DNA of 21,555 nucleotides from JAHWKS01 sp964458385 (GTDB lineage Bacteria; Planctomycetota; Planctomycetia; Pirellulales; Pirellulaceae). Position numbers and translations under genes: made by a program. Each line of letters opens with the position of its first letter. Within the stretch, counting starts at the first letter, position 1. Where the stretch lies: contig CAYWIS010000091.1 in assembly GCA_964458385.1 (NCBI GenBank), forward strand, positions 1-21,555, written 5' to 3'. The notes beneath the pieces are model-generated. The model made no database searches. It saw nothing but the letters and a program-made list of their open reading frames with translations, and was not told the origin of the DNA. Positions 6,714 through 15,086 of the stretch are shown here, in pieces.

Positions 6714-9700
6714 ATGGAACCGCCGAAAGTAACTTTAGAAACGCTGCGGCTCGCGTTGCGGGCAGTCGAGCCGGCAGCGCTGCTGGTGGAGCCGCGCATC
6801 TTACGGCGCGTGATCCGTCTTGATCGTCGACTGCCGGGCCTGGGGCTCAGTGTCCCCCATCGTACGAATTACGTTATCGATCGCGACCGGCTGTTGGCGT
6901 TTGTCGAGCGGTCTGAACTGAATCTATCGCCCGCCGCCGAGTTGCCGCGCACCGTCATCCTGCTTTCCGAGCCGGTAGACGACGAAGCGCTGGACTTGGC
7001 CCCGCACGTCGACGTGCGACGCCGCTACGACCGCTTGCTTTTCCATGCTCGAGCCCACGTTGCGCTCGAACAGTGCCTTGCCGCGCAGAACTCGGCCGAA
7101 GCGTGGGCCGAACAGCGTCGGCGGCAGCTTGGCGTCGGCCCCTTCGCTGAAATCCAAGCGGTCCTGCTGAAAGAGGAATACCTGTTTCCGTCCCCCAGCG
7201 ACTTGGAAACGTATGTCGAGTTTGTAGCGTTCTACTTGGAACTGCGCTGCTTTGCTGAGGATGAACTGCCGCTGTACTTTCCGGCGGTAAGCGACTGGGC
7301 GGAGGTTGATCGGATTGTACGGCAGGACCTCGCCCCGGAACCGCTTTTCGCAGCCCCACGGCTAGCCGAGGCGCCGGAACTGCGAGCCTCAGCGCCCCAG
7401 GCGTCGGCTCCGGCAGACGCCGACGCCGCTCCCGAGCACGCCCACTCGCGCGAGGCGGTCTCGTTGTCTAAGTGCTGGAAACTGCAAGCCCGCGCCGAAC
7501 GAGCGGCGGCGGTGGGCAACAGCGTCAAAGCAGCCATTTGGCATACGCGGGCCGCACGCTTTGCGCCGCCCAAGGTCGCCCGCGAGGTCCACGCCCAAGC
7601 GCACCAGGAATTAATGCGACTGGCTTCGCGACTGCAAACCGCATTGCAGCTTAGCGACGCAGAGGCCGAACAATGGCGCCAAGCCCTGGCGCCGCTTCTG
7701 CCCCCTGCAGCGCAAGGCTACTGGTCGCACGAAGCCCGGCTGCTGTACGACCTGCAAAAGGTGTGCATCGAACAGGAGCGCGGGGTCTTCAAGTTGGACC
7801 TGATCGACTGGATTCGCACCTGGGGCAAACGGCCTATCCGCCGCCCATTGCCGCTCTTACGCGAAGTACTGATCACGCGCCGCCTGCGTTCGGCTGACCG
7901 GCGCGTGCCCGGAGCGCGAATAAGCGACGCCGACCGCGAACGCCTGGCAGCCTTGCTGGCGGCGGCGGTGCATCGGAGCGAACATCGTTCGCGCAATTGC
8001 ATTCGGCCCCTGATGGTGGAAGTCTTTGACGAGGTGGGACTAGTTCCGCAGAATACTCCAGAGCGAGTCGCCCGACGCAAGTTGATCGAGGAACTGCTAG
8101 ACCACGTGGTCGAACAAGGCCACATCAGCATGGGGCACCTGCGCGACGCGCTTTCGAAAAACGACCTCAAACTGCCGGATGTCGCAGGGCTGAGCGAACT
8201 CATATTCGGCGACCGTCTCTTACGTGCGGATCGCAAGCTCGACGTGGTGTTAGACGGCGTTTACCGGCGTGGGGCGGTGTATCTACGGTGGCCGCAAACG
8301 CTCAGCTCGCTCGGCTTTGGAACGGCGTTTGGCCGCTTCGTAACGAAGTACGTCGTAATGCCGTTTGGCGGCGCCTATCTGACGTTGGAGTTTATACGGC
8401 ATGTCATCGAAGCGATCGTAGGGCATCCACCGCCGCCCGGCGCCTCGCTGGCTGAACAGGCCCACTCAGCGGCTGAATTGGCGGCGCCCCAATGGTCGTT
8501 CCTGGTGTGGGTGCTGCTGCTGGGCGTATGGCTTTCGTTGCTTCTGCATAGCGAGCGGTTTCGGGCGGGCAACCTAGCCGTCGTGTACCGCGCGTGGAGG
8601 CTAGGGCGGCGTCTGTTGATCGACCTCCCGGCGCGCGTGCTTCGCTCGCCCTTGGTGCAGCGGATCTTGAACAGTCCCGCATACTTGGCCTTTCAAGCCT
8701 ACGTGCTGCGCCCGGCTTTGGTTACGGCCCTTATTGGATTGCCGGCGTTCCTGGTTCGCCGGCCTTGGAGCCTGCGCACGCTGTTTGAAATCTTCCTTGG
8801 CGCAACGGCGATGCTCAACTCGCCGGTGGGCCGCTACGTGACCGAGCTAACCACGGATTTTCTCGTGCGCGCCTGGCATGAACTGCGCATGCGGGTGTTC
8901 GCCGCCATGTATCAGTGGATCATGGACGTGTTCCACGGCCTCATGATGGCGTTGGATCGCGTGGTCTACACGGTCGACGAATGGTTGCGGTTCCGCGCCG
9001 GCGACAACCGATTCTCGCAAGCGGTAAAGCTGGTGGGAGGGGTGGTGTGGTTCTTTGTGTCTTACGTCGTCGTGTTTGTGTTCACCCTGCTGGTTGAACC
9101 GCAAATCAACCCCATTAAGCATTTCCCCGTGGTTACGGTGTCACACAAGGTGATCCTGCCGTCGGGGCCTATGTTCGTTAAGCAACTCACACCGTACCTG
9201 GGCGCCGCTCAGGCGAACACCCTGGTTTGGACGACAATCTGGCTGATCCCCGGCGTGTTCGGCTTTCTGGTGTGGGAATTGAAAGAGAACTGGCGGCTGT
9301 ACGACGCCAATCGCCGCCCGACGCTACGGCCGGTGCCCATTGGCCATCATGGCGAAACCATGGTCCGCCTGTTGCGGCCCGGCTTCCACTCGGGAACCTT
9401 TCCCAAGCTCTACTCCGGACTGCGGCGAACCGTGCGTAAAGCCGAGCGCACCGGCAACTGGAACCTGGTGAACAACAAGCTAGCGCAAATCGAGCGCGTG
9501 GGCGAAGACGTCCGCCGTTTTGTAGAGCGTGAGTTTATCGAACTGCTCAAGGAAGCCGACTTCTTGGGCGGCGCCACGCTAACGGTCAGCCGAATCCGCA
9601 CGTCGACCAACCGCATCGACGTCGACCTGACCTTGGGCGACGAGCCGGCGAACCCGGTAACAATCACCTGGCAAGATCACGCAGGTCGCCTGGGGGCCTG

Positions 9701-9932
9701 GATCAGCCGCACGGGTTGGCTAACAGGACTCTCTGCCTCTGACCGCGAATTGTTCGCAACCGCCCTTGCGGGCCTGTTCCAACGTTCGGGAGTGGAGGCG
9801 GAATACGAACTCGATGCGCCCGCCGCGGCCACTCCCATTTCTTGGGATCATTGGGTCGCCACGTGGTCGCCGCCCCCTGCCCGGTCGCAGGATCCAGCCG
9901 CAAGCATCTCCATCGCCACTAGCGCCCATTAG
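6714..9932 (+). CDS. Large multi-pass membrane protein of unknown function (1072 residues)
   Basis: I do not recognise a named family; it resembles the long hypothetical membrane proteins common in planctomycetes. Residues 1-210 are probably soluble and charged; 212-245 is an Ala/Pro-rich linker; 250-330 has an alpha-helical pair resembling a TPR (AERAAAVGNSVKAAIWHTRAARF); 330-530 is helical and basic. Likely membrane segments lie near 545-568, 594-612, 664-681, 774-794 and 836-854. After the last comes a striking polar block: WELKENWRLYDANR (854-867), then GHHGETM (877-883) and LLRPGFHSGTFPKLY (886-900). Residues 900-1050 form a soluble C-terminal domain. His878, His879 and His892 are candidates for metal or phosphate contacts. 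GGAG lies 12 bases before the ATG. It stands alone, converging with the minus-strand amidohydrolase. Role unknown; cell-envelope location is inferred. Confidence 0.9.
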   Translation: MEPPKVTLETLRLALRAVEPAALLVEPRILRRVIRLDRRLPGLGLSVPHRTNYVIDRDRLLAFVERSELNLSPAAELPRTVILLSEPVDDEALDLAPHVDVRRRYDRLLFHARAHVALEQCLAAQNSAEAWAEQRRRQLGVGPFAEIQAVLLKEEYLFPSPSDLETYVEFVAFYLELRCFAEDELPLYFPAVSDWAEVDRIVRQDLAPEPLFAAPRLAEAPELRASAPQASAPADADAAPEHAHSREAVSLSKCWKLQARAERAAAVGNSVKAAIWHTRAARFAPPKVAREVHAQAHQELMRLASRLQTALQLSDAEAEQWRQALAPLLPPAAQGYWSHEARLLYDLQKVCIEQERGVFKLDLIDWIRTWGKRPIRRPLPLLREVLITRRLRSADRRVPGARISDADRERLAALLAAAVHRSEHRSRNCIRPLMVEVFDEVGLVPQNTPERVARRKLIEELLDHVVEQGHISMGHLRDALSKNDLKLPDVAGLSELIFGDRLLRADRKLDVVLDGVYRRGAVYLRWPQTLSSLGFGTAFGRFVTKYVVMPFGGAYLTLEFIRHVIEAIVGHPPPPGASLAEQAHSAAELAAPQWSFLVWVLLLGVWLSLLLHSERFRAGNLAVVYRAWRLGRRLLIDLPARVLRSPLVQRILNSPAYLAFQAYVLRPALVTALIGLPAFLVRRPWSLRTLFEIFLGATAMLNSPVGRYVTELTTDFLVRAWHELRMRVFAAMYQWIMDVFHGLMMALDRVVYTVDEWLRFRAGDNRFSQAVKLVGGVVWFFVSYVVVFVFTLLVEPQINPIKHFPVVTVSHKVILPSGPMFVKQLTPYLGAAQANTLVWTTIWLIPGVFGFLVWELKENWRLYDANRRPTLRPVPIGHHGETMVRLLRPGFHSGTFPKLYSGLRRTVRKAERTGNWNLVNNKLAQIERVGEDVRRFVEREFIELLKEADFLGGATLTVSRIRTSTNRIDVDLTLGDEPANPVTITWQDHAGRLGAWISRTGWLTGLSASDRELFATALAGLFQRSGVEAEYELDAPAAATPISWDHWVATWSPPPARSQDPAASISIATSAH

Positions 9933-9940
9933 CCCCTGCA

Positions 9941-9964
9941 AGTGCGGCGCAGCAGCACCGCACT
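9941..9964. terminator. Hairpin between convergent genes
   Basis: AGTGCGG (9941-9947) pairs with CCGCACT (9958-9964) around a 10-nt loop. It lies in the 57-base spacer between two convergent genes and could serve both directions, though neither side has a T-run. Confidence 0.4.
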
Positions 9965-9989
9965 CTCCCGAGGACTTGGAAACACCAGC

Positions 9990-10865
9990 CTAATCTTGCA
10001 GGTCCATCTGCCCCCAAGGAATCGGCATGGTCGGCTTTTGAGCCTGATGCCGGCGGCGAACATCTTTCGGCCGGGGTTGGAACCAGTCGACCAGCGCACA
10101 AAGCTGTTTGACGGCCTCTTCGTACACGCGGCGGCCTTTCTCTTTGCTCGCTTTGGACGGCTCGCCGATCACCCCCATTTGAGAATAGCTGCTCGTCCAC
10201 GAGGTAATCGCCCCGGGGCCCGTCGCATACAGGTCGACCCAGACGTATGGATTGCCATCGCGCACGTAGCTGGCTAGATCGTCTTTGATCTTGTCCTTGC
10301 GCACATTCTCTTCGTCCAGGTACAAGTACAGCGACGTTTCCAACTCGCAAGCGTGAGCAATGCCGCCAGGAAAGGTGCTTTCGCGCCACGAGGGGAGAAA
10401 GTCTTTATCCAACGTCAGCAAGTGCCACCACGGCAGCAGCATGCACTCGGCGTCGGTTTCCAGGTTCGTGCGGCGAGCGGCCAGATCCAGGTTCGGCATG
10501 TTCGAACCATGGCCGTTCAGGAGAATAATCTTTTTGAACCCGTGGTAGGCCAAGGATTTAGTCACATCCAGCACCTGCCGAATGAAAGTCTCGTAGTGCG
10601 TGTTGATCGTACCCGGAAAATCCATGACATGCCCGGTGTAGCCGTAGGCAATGGTCGGCAACAACAGGATTTTGTCGGGACGCTGCTGACCGGCGCCGCG
10701 GGCAATACCCACCGGGCACACCAGATCCACATCCAGAGGCAGATGTTCGCCATGCTGTTCGACCGCGCCGCAAGGAACGATGCACACCTTGTTCATCGCC
10801 ACGGCGTCGTTAATTTCGGGCCAAGTCAATTTTTCGTAGCGGTACTCGGTAGCCGCACGCGACAT
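9990..10865 (-). CDS. Creatininase-family amidohydrolase
   Basis: This belongs to the creatininase/creatinine amidohydrolase family, metal-dependent enzymes opening or cutting C-N bonds of small amides; relatives act on creatinine, formamides in riboflavin/F420 synthesis, or the mycofactocin precursor. The metal ligand motif GAVEQHGEHLPLDVD lies near residues 33-47 (Glu, His and Asp ligands), NGHGSN near 117-122, and AHACELETS near 166-174 with the further His/Glu ligands. Length is 291 residues from the ATG at 10865. That start is chosen because GGAAGG lies 7 bases before it; a GTG 15 bases further upstream is in frame but would put this site inside the coding region. The true substrate cannot be told from sequence; planctomycetes often carry several such proteins. 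A Trp/Tyr-rich C-terminal half and a basic tail are present. Confidence 0.92.
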   Translation of the reverse strand: MSRAATEYRYEKLTWPEINDAVAMNKVCIVPCGAVEQHGEHLPLDVDLVCPVGIARGAGQQRPDKILLLPTIAYGYTGHVMDFPGTINTHYETFIRQVLDVTKSLAYHGFKKIILLNGHGSNMPNLDLAARRTNLETDAECMLLPWWHLLTLDKDFLPSWRESTFPGGIAHACELETSLYLYLDEENVRKDKIKDDLASYVRDGNPYVWVDLYATGPGAITSWTSSYSQMGVIGEPSKASKEKGRRVYEEAVKQLCALVDWFQPRPKDVRRRHQAQKPTMPIPWGQMDLQD

Positions 10866-10974
10866 GAGGGAACCTTCCACAGCAAAGGAGGCAAGAACAA
10901 AGGCCCGCCAACCATGGGGGCGTTGTCTTTAGAGCATTTTTGCGGCAATGGCGCCACTGCCTGGTCAAAAGCAA

Positions 10975-11018
10975 GCCGCATGAAGAAAAGAAGAAGAGCC
11001 CCGAAGGACTCATGCGGC
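10975..11018 (-). terminator. infC terminator with UUCG loop, nested in an 8-bp palindrome
   Basis: Read on the minus strand, GAGTCC-TTCG-GGGCTC (11011 down to 10996, one G-T pair) forms a stem capped by a UUCG tetraloop, followed by the T-rich run TTCTTCTTTTCTTC (10995 down to 10982). It begins about 130 bases after the infC stop codon. An outer perfect inverted repeat, GCCGCATG (10975-10982) and CATGCGGC (11011-11018), encloses the whole unit. Confidence 0.75.
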
Positions 11019-11019
11019 C

Positions 11020-11050
11020 GGGGCCGGCGCACCCGTAGCGCACCGGCCCC
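11020..11050 (-). repeat. GC-rich hairpin downstream of infC
   Basis: GGGGCCGG (11020-11027) and CCGGCCCC (11043-11050) are perfect inverted copies, with GCGC on both sides of the inner loop extending the pairing imperfectly. It lies between the infC stop codon and its likely terminator and may protect the mRNA 3' end. Confidence 0.5.
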
Positions 11051-11145
11051 ACGCCGCGGGCGCACAGCGCACCCGCGAAATACGCCTGGATGTGGCAGGA
11101 CGCCCAGAAGAGAAAGGTCAACGTCCGCCGTCGTGGCGCCCGGCG

Positions 11146-11655
11146 TTACTTCGGAGCGAGCGTGCAGATCAACCGCCGGCCCTGCTCCGAGGGTGGCGAC
11201 TCCACCTTACCTACCTCAGAAAGCTGGTTGATCACGCCCTCCATCACCTTACGGCCTTCCTCCTTGTGGGCGTTTTCCCGGCCTCGGAACATAACCGAAA
11301 CCTGCACCTTGTCCTTGTGCTTGAGAAAACGCTCGGCCTGTTTGATTTTGAACTCGATGTCGTGCTCGTCCGTTTTGGGACGCAGACGAATTTCCTTAGT
11401 CTTCGTCTGATGAGTGTGCTTCTGGTGGGCTTTCTTGCTCTGCTGGTACTTGTATTTGCCGTAATCCATAATGCGGCAAACCGGCGGCCGCTCGGTCGGG
11501 GCCACCTCGACCAGATCCAGGCCCGCTTCGCGAGCGCGCTCCAAAGCCTCCCGTGTTGGGATCACCCCCAGTTGCGTGCCATCCGCGTCAATGACGCGAA
11601 CGGGCGAGATTCGGATTTGTTCATTAATCCGAGTCTGGTTACGATCGACTGCCAC
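11146..11655 (-). CDS. infC: Translation initiation factor IF-3
   Basis: IF-3 binds the 30S subunit, keeps subunits apart and checks start-codon pairing. The product of 169 residues (family usual about 170-180) has NQTRINEQIRISPVRVID at the N-terminus, EVAPTERPPVCRIMDYGKY at the end of the N-domain, a Lys-rich linker with KEIRLRPKTDEHD, and the C-domain motif FRGRENAHKEEG. The start is taken as GTG at 11655 because GGAGG (11659-11663 on the plus strand as CCTCC) lies just 3 bases before it and family similarity begins here; the reading frame stays open upstream but that part is not IF-3-like. The short spacer and non-ATG start recall the self-regulated E. coli infC, which uses AUU. rpmI and rplT, common partners downstream, are absent; an amidohydrolase follows after a terminator. 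Confidence 0.95.
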   Translation of the reverse strand: MAVDRNQTRINEQIRISPVRVIDADGTQLGVIPTREALERAREAGLDLVEVAPTERPPVCRIMDYGKYKYQQSKKAHQKHTHQTKTKEIRLRPKTDEHDIEFKIKQAERFLKHKDKVQVSVMFRGRENAHKEEGRKVMEGVINQLSEVGKVESPPSEQGRRLICTLAPK

Positions 11656-11697
11656 AGTCCTCCAGTTCGTTAAAAATAGGGAATTCGGAAAAGCATT

Positions 11698-11718
11698 TTT
11701 GCGGCCCCGCGCCGCAAA
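11698..11718 (-). promoter_or_regulatory. Hairpin in the infC leader
   Basis: TTTGCGGC (11698-11705) and GCCGCAAA (11711-11718) form a perfect 8-bp stem with a 5-nt loop, about 43 bases upstream of the infC start on the minus strand. It may act in leader control, but no T-run follows directly and no known leader family was recognised. Confidence 0.4.
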
Positions 11719-11757
11719 GCTTTCCCGATCAGCCCGAATATACCTTTTCTGGGCAAC

Positions 11758-11787
11758 AATATCGACGATAATTTTATCTCGGGTCAA
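11758..11787 (-). promoter_or_regulatory. Candidate infC promoter
   Basis: On the minus strand TTGACC (11787-11782, 5 of 6) is followed after 18 bases by GATATT (11763-11758, 4 of 6), in an AT-rich stretch. It would give a leader of about 95 bases containing the 11698-11718 hairpin. Confidence 0.4.
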
Positions 11788-12049
11788 TTGCTTCCGGCAA
11801 AAATTTCCCCCGCTCCGCTTACTGTTCCCTTCCGCAACCCTTCCCATCCTGTCTAACCCCACCTCCGTTGTAGGTGGTTCGGGTCGTCGTGTCGTCCTTG
11901 GAGCAGGGGACCATTTTGGCCGTTTTTCGTCATCTATTGGCCCAGCATCAACTTATGTTCATTCTACCGGCCACTCTTTTGCAAAATCGGCGCCAATGGT
12001 TAGACGCGCCGTTTTGCCGTGCTAACCATGCCTTCCCGTCGCCGCCGAC

Positions 12050-12078
12050 TTGCGAGAACTCAGGACGAACGATAGAAT
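12050..12078 (+). promoter_or_regulatory. Promoter of tRNA-Leu
   Basis: TTGCGA (12050-12055, 4 of 6) and TAGAAT (12073-12078, 5 of 6) are separated by exactly 17 bases; the -10 ends 30 bases before the mature tRNA 5' end, the right place for a short leader. Confidence 0.55.
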
Positions 12079-12108
12079 TCAACCACACAACACCTGCCCA
12101 ACCACCGT

Positions 12109-12193
<85 letters not shown>

Positions 12194-12206
12194 CTCGTTA
12201 GACCAC

Positions 12207-12241
12207 AAGGACTTGCGCCAAATCACGCAAGTCCTTTCTTT
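12207..12241 (+). terminator. Rho-independent terminator of tRNA-Leu
   Basis: AAGGACTTGCG (12207-12217) pairs perfectly with CGCAAGTCCTT (12226-12236) around an 8-nt loop, followed by TCTTT, 14 bases after the tRNA 3' end. Confidence 0.85.
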
Positions 12242-12443
12242 ATGCGCAAACTCCGACGATTCACTCCTAACGCGCACAGATTGCGAACAACGCCGGCTTC
12301 ATACTCCCCCTCATACGTGCCAGTGGAAACCTCGGCGCTCAAAAAGGCCACCGGCCCAGCTTTTACCGTTGACACCTTATATGATGGAGAAGTTTGTGGG
12401 GGCAGGGACTACGGACGATTGTCGTGCAAATTGAGAAGAACTC

Positions 12444-13961
12444 ATGTTTGGCCGTTTCATTTGGACCTGCGTTTGCGTCGTGACGCTCAGTGCTAGGCCG
12501 TGTGCGGGAGAGGATTTGGATTTCTGCTTCCACCACGAGCACGTTCTTGGCACGTCGCTGGAGTTGCGGATCGAGGCGCCAACGGCGGAGGTAGCCGCCG
12601 AGGTAGAGCGCACGGCGCTGGCGGAGATCGAGCGGCTGGCAAAGGCGCTCAGCGGCTACGACGCCGAAAGTGAATTCATGCGCTGGCAGGCAAGCCGGGA
12701 AGATACGGTCAGGGTGTCGCGCGATTTGGCCGCCGTGCTGGCTCGTGCGGAACATTGGCGCCGGGCGACCGAGGGCGCTTTTGATGTCCGCGCCGCCGCC
12801 ATTGCCGCTCTTTGGAAAGATGCTGCCGCCCTCAACCGAACTCCGACCGCCGAAGAGCGGCGAACCCTCTCGGCCCAACTCTTGAATCCGCCTTATGAGT
12901 TGAAGCCGGGAGACTTGGTTCGCCGCAACGATTCGCTGCCGCTCACGCTGGACGGCCTGGCTAAAGGTTACATTCTGGATGTTGTTTGCGAGACGGTCGC
13001 CGCCCGGCATCCCGAGGTTCGCAACTTCACCATCAACATCGGCGGCGACCTGCGCAAGATGGGCGCTCAACCGCTGAAGGTTTCCATTGCCAATCCGGCG
13101 GATCCGTCGGAAGGCGCCGCACCGCTGGAGACGCTTTCGCTTGCCCGGCCGTTTGCGATGGCCACCAGCGGCAACTATCGGCGGTTTCTGACCGTTGCCG
13201 GACGCCGCTATTCGCATATCGTTGATCCGCGCACCGGGTTGCCGGCCGACAGCGTAGTGAGCGCCACCGTCATCGCTCCCACGGCGATGGACGCCGATGC
13301 GTTGGCGACGGCCATCTCGGTGCTGGCGCCAGAAGAAGGGCTAGCCTTGATCGAGTCACTAGAGAACGTTGAATGCCAGCTTGTGCTTCCCCTGGGACGG
13401 AGGTTGGTTTCTAGCGGTTGGCCTTCGTCGGCGCCTCGCGTGCAGTTCGTCTCGACGACCGCCGACCCGCAGCCGGGCTTGTGGGTCCACTTTACGTTGA
13501 ACCGGCAAGAAGACGGAATCTATCGCCGGCCTTACGTCGCCGTCTGGCTGGAGGATGCAGAAGGGTATCCCGTGAAGACGGCTGTTCTGTGGATCAAGAC
13601 CGATGGGTCGGGGCCGACGTGGCATCGCGAGTTGTCGCGTTGGTACAACAAGGACCGAATCCGAAAAATGAAGGAGAACACCGATCTGATTGGCACGATC
13701 TCTAGCGCCACGCGCGGTCCAGGCGAGTACCAGGCGCGGTTTGACGGAACCGATAACACGGGGAAACCGCTCCCGCCCGGCAAGTACCTGTTGTGCATCG
13801 AAGTGGCCCGCGAATATGGCTCGTATCGGCTCATTCGCTCGCGGATTGAACTCACCGGCCGGGCCATCCCCCGCACCGAGTTGAAAAGCAACGTGGAAAT
13901 TGGCTCTGCCTGGTACGAGTATGTGCCAGGCCCGGCGAACAAGGCGTCGGAGGCTCACTGA
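12444..13961 (+). CDS. Exported FAD:protein FMN transferase (ApbE) fused to a DUF2271 domain
   Basis: ApbE enzymes use FAD to attach FMN covalently to Thr/Ser of target proteins, outside the cytoplasm. The 505-residue protein begins with a signal peptide (hydrophobic stretch about 5-16, likely cut near residues 20-22). Residues 30-330 carry the ApbE blocks: GTSLELRI, LSGYDAESE, FDVRAAAIAALW, LDGLAKGYILD (169-179), NIGGD (198-202), TSGNYRRF (241-248), HIVDPRTG (258-265) and MDADALATA (282-290). Residues about 345-495 match the DUF2271 pattern: PYVAVWLEDAEGYPVKTAVLW, GTISSATRGPGEYQARFDGTD and PPGKYLLCIEVARE. That domain, often found with ApbE and PepSY proteins, looks like a small beta-sandwich. 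GAGAAG weakly precedes the ATG. The stop overlaps the next start (ATGA), so the two are translationally coupled. No neighbour shows the flavinylation motif Dxx(S/T)GA(T/S), so its target is probably encoded elsewhere. Confidence 0.93.
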   Translation: MFGRFIWTCVCVVTLSARPCAGEDLDFCFHHEHVLGTSLELRIEAPTAEVAAEVERTALAEIERLAKALSGYDAESEFMRWQASREDTVRVSRDLAAVLARAEHWRRATEGAFDVRAAAIAALWKDAAALNRTPTAEERRTLSAQLLNPPYELKPGDLVRRNDSLPLTLDGLAKGYILDVVCETVAARHPEVRNFTINIGGDLRKMGAQPLKVSIANPADPSEGAAPLETLSLARPFAMATSGNYRRFLTVAGRRYSHIVDPRTGLPADSVVSATVIAPTAMDADALATAISVLAPEEGLALIESLENVECQLVLPLGRRLVSSGWPSSAPRVQFVSTTADPQPGLWVHFTLNRQEDGIYRRPYVAVWLEDAEGYPVKTAVLWIKTDGSGPTWHRELSRWYNKDRIRKMKENTDLIGTISSATRGPGEYQARFDGTDNTGKPLPPGKYLLCIEVAREYGSYRLIRSRIELTGRAIPRTELKSNVEIGSAWYEYVPGPANKASEAH

Positions 13962-14578
13962 TGCTTCGAAAACGCGAAACGAGCTCCGGCCGTCGATCCT
14001 GGTACGCCCGCAGCGCCGCGGCAATTCGCTGGCTGCACATCTACCTTTCGATGATCAGCTTCGCGGCGCTGATGTTCTTCGCCTTTACGGGCCTTACGTT
14101 GAACCATCCCACGTGGTTTGGCGCCACCGAGCAGTTCATCCGTGACGACCAAGGCCAGATTCCTTCCGACCTGCTCGGCGCCGAACCCGATAAGCTGGCA
14201 ATCGCCGAGCGGCTGAGAAGCCAGCACGGCCTGCGCGGCGCCGTCAGTGATTTTCAGATCGATGAATTTGAGTGTCTGGTCTTCTTCAAAGGCCCTGGCT
14301 ACGCGGCCGATGTGTTTATCGACCGCGAAACCGGCGAATACACCCTGTCGGAAACCACCACCGGCTGGCTGGCCGTGATGAACGACCTCCACAAGGGCCG
14401 CAACTCGGGCGATGGCTGGTCCTGGGTGATCGACATCTCGGCTGGGGTCATGATGCTCGTCTCCCTCTCCGGCTTTGCCCTGTTGTTTTACATCCGACGC
14501 CGGCGCCTCACCGGCGTAGTCACCGCCGTCGCCGGCACAATCCTGCTCTACGTCATCTGGCTGCTGTTCGTGCCATAA
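13961..14578 (+). CDS. PepSY-associated membrane protein
   Basis: A 205-residue inner-membrane protein of the PepSY-TM-like group. Transmembrane segment 1 (26-48) has WLHIYLSMISFAALMFFAF followed by TGLTLNHP; a periplasmic loop (about 50-150) contains a PepSY-like stretch ending FIDRETGEYTLSE and then LHKGRNSGDGWSW; segments 2 (155-177) and 3 (184-203) follow. Conserved-looking histidines are His26, His49 and His144. Relatives occur with ApbE and DUF2271 and are thought to take part in flavin- or heme-linked electron transfer across the membrane, including iron reduction; that role here is inference. The ATG overlaps the TGA of the upstream gene, and no separate Shine-Dalgarno sequence is needed. 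About 570 bases separate it from the response regulator. Confidence 0.88.
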   Translation: MLRKRETSSGRRSWYARSAAAIRWLHIYLSMISFAALMFFAFTGLTLNHPTWFGATEQFIRDDQGQIPSDLLGAEPDKLAIAERLRSQHGLRGAVSDFQIDEFECLVFFKGPGYAADVFIDRETGEYTLSETTTGWLAVMNDLHKGRNSGDGWSWVIDISAGVMMLVSLSGFALLFYIRRRRLTGVVTAVAGTILLYVIWLLFVP

Positions 14579-14713
14579 CGCATGGCGATTGCCGCGCCGC
14601 ATTCGAGGCGCCGTCATCTGCTTAACGGCCGGCGCTGGGCGCCCTTCGTCACGCCGTCTATCGTCCGACCACGTCCACGGTTTGGCGAAGCGAATCGCTC
14701 CGTTGATACCGCG

Positions 14714-14941
14714 TCACAAATTGCGTCCACTACGTCCCTCGAAAGATCGCTGAAGTTGCCTTCTAAGCAAGAGAACGGCAGGTCGCGGCGTCTTGTTTGT
14801 GGCCGCGCGGTCGTCGTTTTGTACCTGACCGGCGCAAAGGCGTAGGGCGTCGTGCAGGGTCATTTGCTCACTGGACGAGGGCACCCGCTCCCCGGCGTTT
14901 GCAGCATGAGCGCCAATTAGCCATCGGAACAAACGTCGCAT
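14714..14941 (-). CDS. Possible small protein, unknown function
   Basis: A 75-residue frame starts at ATG 14941 with GGAG eight bases upstream (plus-strand CTCC near 14950). The N-terminus MRRLFRWLIGAHAANAGERV is basic and amphipathic, and TLHDALRLCAGQ is helix-like; the C-terminal third, rich in Arg and Gln, looks random. A GTG three bases upstream is also in frame. No family recognised. It may be chance, but the ribosome binding site is better than those of several certain genes here. Confidence 0.3.
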   Translation of the reverse strand: MRRLFRWLIGAHAANAGERVPSSSEQMTLHDALRLCAGQVQNDDRAATNKTPRPAVLLLRRQLQRSFEGRSGRNL

Positions 14942-15086
14942 CACTGGGTCTCCAAAGTGGGGTGGCGGGCGCCGGCGTCAAAGACGACCGGGCCGGCGTT
15001 TCTCCATCGTAGAGTCTCCACCTAAAGCCAACGTGAGTGGTTCCTAAAATCGGCTTTATCTTTGCCGCGGCGGGTGGGAGCCATCT

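Noticed and set aside
10353..11231. 292-residue plus-strand frame over the amidohydrolase and infC terminator
   Set aside because: Opposite a well-supported enzyme gene and its regulatory sequence; low-complexity Arg/Pro/Thr end; no family resemblance.
11656..11862. N-terminal extension of infC to an upstream start
   Set aside because: The extra 69 residues do not resemble IF-3 and cover the likely promoter and leader hairpin; GGAGG supports the GTG at 11655.
12369..12385. TTGACA and TATGAT before the ApbE gene as a promoter
   Set aside because: Both hexamers are good, but they are only five bases apart and cannot form one sigma-70 promoter; neither has a good partner at 16-18 bases.
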